Shown in pieces: positions 47,401 through 57,200 of a stretch of 64,000 bases of DNA. Where the stretch lies: NCBI GenBank assembly GCA_029204225.1, contig CM055094.1, positions 24,452,541-24,516,540 on the forward strand, in the 5' to 3' direction. The notes under the pieces were generated by a model. It was not told the origin of the DNA, ran no database searches, and saw only the letters and a program-made list of their open reading frames with translations. This stretch comes from Diphasiastrum complanatum (lineage: Eukaryota; Streptophyta; Lycopodiopsida; Lycopodiales; Lycopodiaceae). Position numbers and translations under genes: made by a program. Numbering within the stretch: position 1 is the first letter of the stretch; every line of letters starts with the position of its first letter.

Positions 47401-50400
47401 TGGCAATGACATTTTCTTTCTTGATGATGAAGCAAGCATTGCAATCAAACTTGACATTGCATTCACTGTCAATCAATTGACTCACACTCAACAAGTTTCT
47501 AGACATTGAAGGAACATAAGATATTTTGAAGCTTTGCTCTCCTCCTAGATTCAAGCCAAATAGGAATGGTTCCTATCCCATGAATCTCACATTTAGCACC
47601 ATTCACAACAAGAATAGACTTCTTGGAACATGATGGAAAAGAAGAGAAATACTCCCTTTGCCTTGTCACATGTGAGCTCACCCCACTATCAATCCACCAA
47701 GGATGATCTTCCATAGAGATTGATGGTGTTCCCATGCATGCCATGAGTGACTATCACAAAGACACTCAAAAGATCCAAGAACACTCAAACACATTGCAAT
47801 TTCATGAAACTATGTGACTATGGCCTCAAAATCTCATCTAAATCACACACAAACTTGATTGACAATGCAAAATCATGAATTTTTGATGATATAAGCTAGA
47901 TATGAGCAATCCTTGGCATGTCTCACCAAGTTGGGTGCCCTACCCACCTTCATTGATTGCCAATAACTTTTTCAAGACAAGTCTTTTTGGCTTGAAACCA
48001 ATTGCATCACAAACTAGACTTCACTAGCTTTCAAACAAGCAATCATACAATAGATTTGGATCTACCTTGGAGAAACACCCAACCATCCAAATTTTGATGA
48101 TCTCTAACGTGCCTAAGCACCTCAGTCCGTATAGTACCCATCATGTTTCAATTCAATGTGTTTTTTATCCTTCTTGATCTCAAGGGCACCCACCTTCATT
48201 TGAATGCCAATAACTTTTTCAAGACAAGCCTTTTTGGCTTGAAACCAATTGCATCACAAACTAGACTTCACTAGCTTTCCAACAAGCAATCATACACTAG
48301 ATTTGGATCTACCTTGGAGAAACACCCAACCATCCAAATTTTGATGATCTCACACGTGCCTGAGCACCTCAGTCTGTATAGTACCCAGCATGGATCAATT
48401 CAATGTGTTTTTATCCTTCTTGATCTCAAAATCCCTTTGATTGCTATTGAGATCCAACTAGGCTCTCAAATCCTAGTTTTTTTCAAGCAATTTCACATCA
48501 AGCTTGATACATTCAATACATCGTCCATCCTTGGGCTGGATTTGAAATCTCAAAAAATGTCATCTAGAACTCTCAAAACCTAGATTGACAGCAATCTTGA
48601 GTTTTTTTTTATACAACCACCAAGATTTGGTGCTCGTTGGCAAAAGTCACCAGGTTGGGTGCCCAACCTGTTAGAAATCCATAAATCATAATATGGATGG
48701 ACAGACTAGGATTCGAACCCAGGACGTCCCTCATACCGGATGGGATGCTCTACCACTGAGCTATCCGCCCTGTTCGATAGTTCTCTCTAGAGTGTGGATT
48801 GATATTCCAACACAACCTACCTCCAAACAAATGCCAATAACTTGATCTTCAGTGAACCAATTCACTTGAGATCTCTTGCACTTAAATCTACAATCAATTA
48901 GCTTTCGAACAAGTATTTGCTTGCACAATTTGGATCACCACATAGAACACAATAAATCCTTAAAGTGGGGGTATCCCACACGTGCTCTGGAGTCTGACCA
49001 CAATAGTCCGTACTGTACTTTTCAGATCCAAATCATTATGATTTTGGCCCCTCTTGATGCTAGTCGAGATCCTCTATCATCCTCTTAGCCTTGATTTTCA
49101 CTCTCAAATCTTGATCATAGATGCATTTCACCACACCTTAAGTGGCTCTGATACCATGTCAACTTTTTCACACGTGTGAGGACACACAAATCAATGTGTT
49201 TGATCTTCTAAGGTGGGTGTGGTTGCACATAAAATTATTACTTGATTGTAGCAAGCAATCTTCCTAGACAATCTTCAAGGCAAGAGCACACAAGCATTCA
49301 TCAATGATCACTCACACTTTCTCACTCAAACCAAACACTTAGTATGAAGAAAACCAAGTCCCAAACACATTCAAAGAGTGAGAGAGAGCCCTTGCTCTTG
49401 GTTAGAGAGAGAAAGAGAGACTTGTACTTGGGTAGAGAGAGGATACATAATGAAGGGAAAAAACTCCAGGATTATCATTCAAAAGACCATATGTACAATG
49501 AGAGAGCTCTGCCATATAGTACTAACTTGAGATCTAGCATGAGGAATGCTTGAGATTGATTGGAACTCATGGATTCCAACTCTCATAATGATTGGACCTC
49601 TAAATTCCCACCTCTCTCCATGATTGGACCAACTAGCTAGAACCTCACAATATGATTGTTCACTGACTTGCATAAAAACTTGGTAGCTTTGTTTTTTTTA
49701 AGAATTTTTGTATTTCCATCCAAACAAAAAACATCTAAAACTAGTTGTAGTTTGGTAACTTACATTCTCTCAGCCCTCACCACTTTAAGTAAAATAACTT
49801 GCGGATAGACAAGTGTGATAGGCTATTGAAGTTTTTATGATAGCATTCTTTGAAAAGAGTAGCCTTATGAGATTTTGTGTCCAAGTTATTTCTCTAAGTG
49901 TGTTGATTTTTTCAAATTTAGCAAACATGACACTAGAATGGAAACATTCCTACCACTAGTGTGTAAATGTATGCAACAATTTAATAGTAACTCAAAATCA
50001 TACACCATTTTAGCATCTAAATAGTTACTGCGAACATAATGACAACATCGAGAAAAATAGTTAGAACATAGTTTATAAGCACAATTATATCCATAATCTT
50101 CTAAAACCAAGTAACTAAAATAAAAGCCTTGATGGTGCAGTACTCACCTTCCCACTGAAAGAAGAATGCCTAGGAAAAACAAAACCCCTTGAGTATCAAT
50201 ACGAGAAAGAGCTTGAGGGACTTTTAACTTTTGGCGTCTTGAATCACCAAAATGTATAGCATCAGTTAAAATCCACAATACACCAAGACCAAAGAGCATC
50301 CCAAGATAAGGAGGTAATCCTGTCAAAGATTTAAAAACAGGCACAAACAGTAAGGCCCCTATAGCAACGCCAAAAACAAGTTTCCCCCGAGGTGCCATTT

Positions 50401-53400
50401 GCTCTGATGTTAGTAATGGTCGTCTTTCTGTTGCCCTTTCCTCTGGAATACTGCAACAAAAGAATTTAAAACTTAACCCCCGATCTTATAAGTATAATTT
50501 CTATATATTGTGCTATACTTTCTAAGCTAGAGTAGCACTATGTTGCAGAATTTGAAGCAATACCCAAAATAAACATCCAACAACCTGCACTTACAACAAC
50601 AACTATGTGACGTAGAAGCATTGGAAAGAAAAATGTAGTAAAAAATCTAAAAGGCATCACTATGCCTCTAGCTTCTACTATACACATGCTAAAGCTAGAT
50701 ATTTCTTTCCATAGAAGTCAATTGCTTTGAATAACTTAATGATTGATAAGAACTCAATCACCATGCACATTGAAAGATCCAAATTTTCCTAGTTTACTTA
50801 TGACCAAACACAACAACAATTCACAAAAATAAACAAATTCCAAATGACTAATATTCTGAAGTGACCTTGCAAATAAGGTAGAATAAGAAATTTGTTTAGG
50901 ATCAAAACTGTAGATGCCTAAGCAATTGAGCATAGCATTCTATAAATGGTATTCTAAACAATTGAGAATAACAAAACTAATAGTCTGACCTGGAAAAATG
51001 TGAGAATAAGACATTTTTAAGCAGCTTTGACAAGCCAAAGCAACACCCTATGCACTTGATTAGGGAGTGAAACCAATTAACTCGTTCAGAAACAAAACTC
51101 TAAGATAGAGCTATTTGAGATCACATTTGTTGTGGAAAACAAGAAGCCCACAAGGGTATGGTGGTGGAGGGTTGTACAAAGGCTTGAATCCAATAATATA
51201 ACGCTATACATTGATAATCCACCATGTTTAAATGCATCAGTGAGAATCGCGGTTCGATGAGAGAACTGCGATTCGAATGTCCGGCCCCTAAACAAAATTA
51301 GACCCCTAAGGACCCACGAGTCAGTACACGACCAAAATTGGGTCCAACTGAACTTAAGACAAACTTAAGATGGCCTAAATAACTAAATACCCATGGTTAC
51401 ACAAATCTCGACCTTTTGGTTCAAAGTAACCTATGGATTAACTTTAGCATAGTCATTTATTTCTAACATTGATGACCTTGAAAATGAAGCTGCTAAGAAG
51501 AGAGAAAAGCTATGCGTGGATATCGTGAAACTAGAAGACTCATCACTCTCTGGATATATGTGATCAACCTGAAAATAGCCTCAACTCATAGTGGAATGAC
51601 GTCAAACTCAACAAGTATAACCTGGTGAGGAACAGATGGTTTGGCTCGGATTATGCGTGCAAGCATACTGGTCTGTAAATGTGAGATGCTAGTCCAATCT
51701 GACTCTGGAATTCCAGTACACCAGGCCTCTACTGCATACATAGTTGTGGGTGCAACAATAGTATCAAATAGGTTGCACTTACTCGGGGCATCCCGAATGT
51801 GCTTCCTGAAACAAAAACGCTCAAGACTAACCAAAGCAGCATGCCCCTTCCGTAGTCTAGCTGTGGCTGCATGTCTCATACTGAAAGTAGGACCGGTGAA
51901 GGAAGTCCCCAAGTAGATGTAGGAGGATGCCACCAATAGTACTCCTGACTCTCTCTGAGAGGCCCACATCTTATCTGAAGCATCCCCAAACCTGCTCATA
52001 GAGTGCCATGAAAGCCAATATGGTATTGATGGCAAAATCAAGATCTCTCAGCCTCTGGATAAGCATATGACGTGGGACAGAGTCAAACGCTTTCCAGAAA
52101 TCCACAAAGCAGCAATATACTCTCTCATGCCTGGATCTAGCTTCCTCAATAATAGCACAAAGAGTGAAAACATGGTCAATAGTGGAGTGTTGCTTCCTGA
52201 AGCCAGCCCGACCCAAAGCATGCAACCTCCGTGTCTCTGCCTCACAACTGACCGCTGACTGAAGGATAGTACCATATAATTTAGCCACGACATGTCCAAT
52301 CATAATGGTACCATAGTTGTCCGGTTTCATGGGGTCACCACTCTTGTGGATGGGATGGATGATATTAGTACACCAAGTAGGGGGAAATCCAGAGATGACG
52401 GCCTGGTTAAAAAGTGAGGCTAAAATAGGCGAGAGAATATCAGTAGCATGAATCAAGAGTTCAATTCCTCGACATCCCGAGCACGGTGAGTCTTCAATTT
52501 CTCAATGGCAAGGGAGACCATGGTAGGAGTAAAAAAGGAGAAAGTGGAGGGACAGGGAGATATAACAATCTGATCAGTGGGAAAAGTACAAAGTAAGGTG
52601 GCATATTCAGTCCAACTACGTGAATCTCTCAGTAGTGGGGGTGGGACATAGGGGATGAACTCACGCATACGAAGGTGAGGTGGATGTACGTGGCGCGAGT
52701 GAAATGGACTGGGTCTTGAGCTGCTCCCACGCCCGAGAGCCCCAGCTTCCTAGGCGCTGGAGGTAGATGGCCCTCGATCCAAATGCCGAATCTGCCCATC
52801 TCGATAAACAGCAAAATGCCCTGATGCTTTAGCTTCCTGAAAAATTTTCTTACGTTCCTGAACTTGGATATAGGTAAGATCCTCATCCAAGAAAATTTGT
52901 GTGCCTTTTAATTTAGATTTGAGTCTCAATATTTTGATTCGTTCCTCTCTTGATATGAAATGGATAATGAGAGTAGAGTTGTCCTTTTTGGTTCGCCATG
53001 CCTTATCCAATCCAACTGCATTGAAACTCAACGTAGTATCTAAAAAGGATTTTGCCTCTTTCATAGCATCTTGAGTGTCCAGAACACCTCGAACTCGGAC
53101 ATTGAGAGATTGAAGTCACGTAGTTTTTCTTCAGAGATAGTAGCTAAAATAACAGTAGACATAGGAGCAGCAGCATTACCGTCTTCTTTTTGGAATAATG
53201 AAGCCCACGATTTTGTAGCCTCCTTATGTTCACTGAGATGTATCTCCAACTCATTTATTTTGTTTGTCACTGAGGATGGCATTCCCTCCAAGCTCTGAAT
53301 TTAATGCTTGAGAACCTTGTTATCTTGGAGTAGCGTCATCATTGATATCTTAAGTTGTTGTACCTCAAGTCGTAAAGCATCCACCTCTGCTTTCAAATAC

Positions 53401-53927
53401 CCCTCAAACGCCTTTCTTGGTGTGTAGATATCGTCTTCAAGAAGCTTAGAAGACCGCACTTCCAACAAGGGGACAACTACTACCGCTGACAGTGTTTCTG
53501 GATCAGCAACCTTGGAGGTTGTGGAAGCATTGGGAACAAAAGGGATGGTACTGTCCTTGGTAGAAATGTTGGCAGCAGTAGGAATACTACTGCCAACGAT
53601 GGCTACAACAGTGTTAGCTACAACAGTGTTAGATGAATCAACGAAGTTTTTCCCAACAACAGCGTTGGAGGTAGTGAGAGCAAGAGAGCTGTCAATGGAG
53701 GAACCAGCGATGTTGGGGCAAGCATCAATGGAGGACCCAGCGACGGAGGATAAGGGACCCACAATGGAGGAGCTAGCAAGGTAGCAAGAGGCGGAACCCT
53801 CGATGGAAGAGGAAATAGTAATGGAGGGGCTGGATATGGAGCGAGGAGGGGAGCAGGGGGGGTTGGCTCCCCCTTTCTTACGTGGAGCCATGGGAGTGGA
53901 GGGCTGGAGGACAGGACAGGAGTGGAT

Positions 53928-53984
<57 letters not shown>

Positions 53985-54170
53985 CGTAAAAGTTACAAGT
54001 CGTTTGCTCTTTGACCGACGATTCATGCTTTATCTCAGTTATGGTAGGCATGGGCAATGGGAGGGAGGGAAAGAGAAAGGGAGAGCGAGAGAGAGTTCTC
54101 GTAAAAGTTACAAATCGTTATCACTTTGAAAGATGTTTGATGTTGTATCTCAGTTATCACGGGCATCGGC

Positions 54171-54244
<74 letters not shown>

Positions 54245-57200
54245 CTTGTCAAAGTTACAAATTGTTTGCTCTTTCAAGCTTGTTTGGTGGTATCTCAGTT
54301 ATGGGAGGCATGGGCAGCGGGTAGCTTTTTTGCTAATTTTTTTGGTATCTTTTTTCATTTTTTTTAACAGGAGGGGGCAGGTTTGTGCCAAATACCCCCT
54401 AAAAATTGATTCCAAGGGGGGGGTGGTTAGGGGGAGGAAAATTATTTTTAATTGCTTTTGGGCATGTGAGAGCGAGTGGGGAGGGGCTGGTAATGTTTTC
54501 TTGTTTTTCTAAAAAATGAAAATGCATCTGGATGGACGCGGAAGCGTCCGCATCCACCCCATTCATCTTTGATATATATATATATATCATAGTTGCCATT
54601 CCGGAACGCGATCCGGATCGTGTTTGAGAAATCAGGGTTAGGGTTTTTTAAACGCAAAAAAAAAAAATATTGGCTCTTGTTTACTTTTCTTAAATTATTT
54701 TGCTTCTCCTTGAAACTTATTTATAGAAGGGTGGAGGTATGCTGGTTTTTTAGTGGTAGGTTGTTAAACAAGTGCATACAAAAAAAAGCCCTTTTCGAAT
54801 CATGAGCTATTGCAAGTAATTATCACCCTTAATGCTAGTTGGGTCCCAAACTCTGGATGATGAGTTACTCACTGGATAAGGATGAACTTGTGAAAGACAA
54901 CTTAATGGCCTGCTTTACGGATAAAATGTCAATAATTTAGAAATCATGATATGGATAATTGAGCTGATTCTTTTCTCTAGAACTTGTATCCAACAAGTGC
55001 TTGAAATTCAGCCATACACAACCTGTAGACAATCTTTGACAAGCTTAACTTGAGCTCCCTATGAAAGCTTATAGACCTGTGCTGTCAAGGCAGATATGTG
55101 CTGTTGGTAGCATAGCACTCTCTGGTCAACCATCGGGAGTTCCTGTAATCCTTAGTTGCCCATTCTGGAACGGAACGCATTTTGGAACGCGTTCCGTTCC
55201 GGAACGATGCCCTCTAAAAAAAATAAAAAAATACGTTTTTTTACAAAGGATAAATCTCATATAAATAATTAAAATAATTAAAGTTATATGAATATCGTTC
55301 CGACCAGGAACGTATGGAACGTTCGGAACGGAACGTTCCGACCCATTTTGGTCGGAACGGGCTTCTAAGTCTCTATCTATAATTGACCAGATCAATATTG
55401 CTCTATGCAATGTTATTTTTATCTCTTTCCAATTTATCAACATGTTATGCATTCATTGATGATTTCCAGTTCATCTAACACTAACCAACCTATCAAAAAA
55501 CAAAACTAGCCATTAGTCTTTTTTCCACCAGAAAAAAAGAATTTGCGTTCTGAAACTCTAGGCCACGCATTCCGCTGGCAACTGTGCTGCCAATAATACA
55601 AAGTACAATTTGAGATTATAGCACACAAAACTAAGAGTACGGCATAGTATTGAAATAACTTAAATCACTTAGCTCAATGGAACCCAACACACCATAATTC
55701 ACAAAAAAGAAATCAAATGTCAAAAATAGCAATTCAATAGCTAAAAGAGAAAAACCAATTATCACATATCTTATCTATAACAAATAGCACTAAATTTCAG
55801 TAGAACACCAAATTTGGTAAAGATGGCAATTTTGTTGTAAATTAGCAATAGCTAGCTAAACATAATGGAAAAAGCTAGAATCTGGCTATTTACACTATTT
55901 TTCATCATTGTTCCACATGCATGAGAGCTCAGTGTGAATGCATGAGAGTTGCTATAGGTCAGAATTGGATAAGGTTCCGCTAAATATAGTCAATATACCC
56001 CAATTATAGCTCTAATATAGCAAAGAACACCAGTTGCGACTAGTATCTCACACTTTTTGCCAACCACCTTAGTCATCATAGACATTATAATGATGGCAAA
56101 GAGCTCTCAGAACATCAGGCCCAAGATATATATGACATGCATGGTGTGTACCACACAGAATTCCAATTTTTCAAGTAAAGAATCAGATTTTTCTTAAAAC
56201 AACTTGACAAGTGGAAGCCAACCAAGGACCTTAAGTACCTTCATTACAAGTTTGGAGCCAGAATATCATGTCAAAAGCTCGTATTTTTATGTGGAAAATG
56301 GGTTATGAAACATGAGTTTCTTGTTGCATGCACTAAGCATGATACACGAAGTTCAGAATTGTGTACCCCATAGCCTTAATTTGCAATTGATTTGAGCTTC
56401 TTTGGTGCACTATAGCTTCGACAATCAAAGATTGCAAATTTCAACCATTTTCCGATAGACGCTTGGTGCGCTAGTCTCCACAGCAAATAGAACCTACTAA
56501 TCCTTCTAAATCTTCAAAATAGCTGTTATAGGTCTACTACAAATGAGTACAATGTTTCTAGCCACCAAACACCTCAAGCAATCCCTTTCTAGGGGAAATT
56601 TGTCAGAACAAGCTTAATTTTGACAATGCAAAACCATAAATTCTTTGCATGCACTCTTACGCCATCCTCTTTTCTATTTTCCAACAACCAAATCGGTTCA
56701 TTTTCCAATCGATTTCTTTGTTTTGTGTTGATAAGAATCGTCACAAGAACCAATATGGTACCACTGTAGGATCCCCCTCGATCCTCAAATCATGAGTAAC
56801 AAAACTTAGGAGCTAGGCATAGAACAATACTCCCATCCAACTATGGATGGACCTATCACACACACATCCTCGTAATACAAGATTGCTAAGGCACACCTTA
56901 TCCGATATTAAGCTCCTAGCTATGGCATTCCGTACTACCATAACCCTCTGCTCATAAGATATAAGCCTAAACACTAAGTACATACCAAGAATATCCACTA
57001 GGGCATCAAACACAGTTGCACAGAAACACGTTTCTAGGAAAAAATGTTTCTAGAATCATTGGAAAAAAAAGAAAAAAAAAACAGATATTCATGATACTGC
57101 ATTGCTTTGCAGCTTGCAGGTTATACACTTAACTGTGCCTTTCTTAGTTCTCCCTCAAAGAAACTCATATCTCTATCAGTAAAAGCTACCAAAGGAGGAC

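Larger units (their letters stand above)
45988..49673 (-). mobile_element. Rearranged copia element G inside the NHD1 intron
   Basis: 5' LTR (49157 to about 49673), primer site (49144-49156), a long leader (47760-49143) with a tandem duplication and a tRNA-like sequence, protease (47186-47744), the F/G module (46334-47313), a piece of gag zinc knuckle, and only the first 224 bp of a left LTR copy (45988-46211). The gag domain proper, RT, RNase H and most of integrase are absent, and the polypurine tract is deleted. It lies in the same orientation as the host gene. Confidence 0.8.
51490..54330 (-). mobile_element. Non-autonomous L1-type LINE in the NHD1 intron
   Basis: In minus-strand order: tandem 5' units with GA tracts (53930-54330), ORF1 (about 52750-53891), then an ORF2 remnant (51586-52690) with RT motifs but without endonuclease and without the YADD part. 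It is inserted in the same orientation as NHD1. The 3' end and A-tail were not located precisely. Confidence 0.8.

Noticed and set aside
53803-54367. Arg-Glu and Leu-Ser rich frames on both strands
   Set aside because: They come from GA tracts in the LINE 5' repeats. Only the minus-strand frame starting at 53891 has non-repeat protein content.
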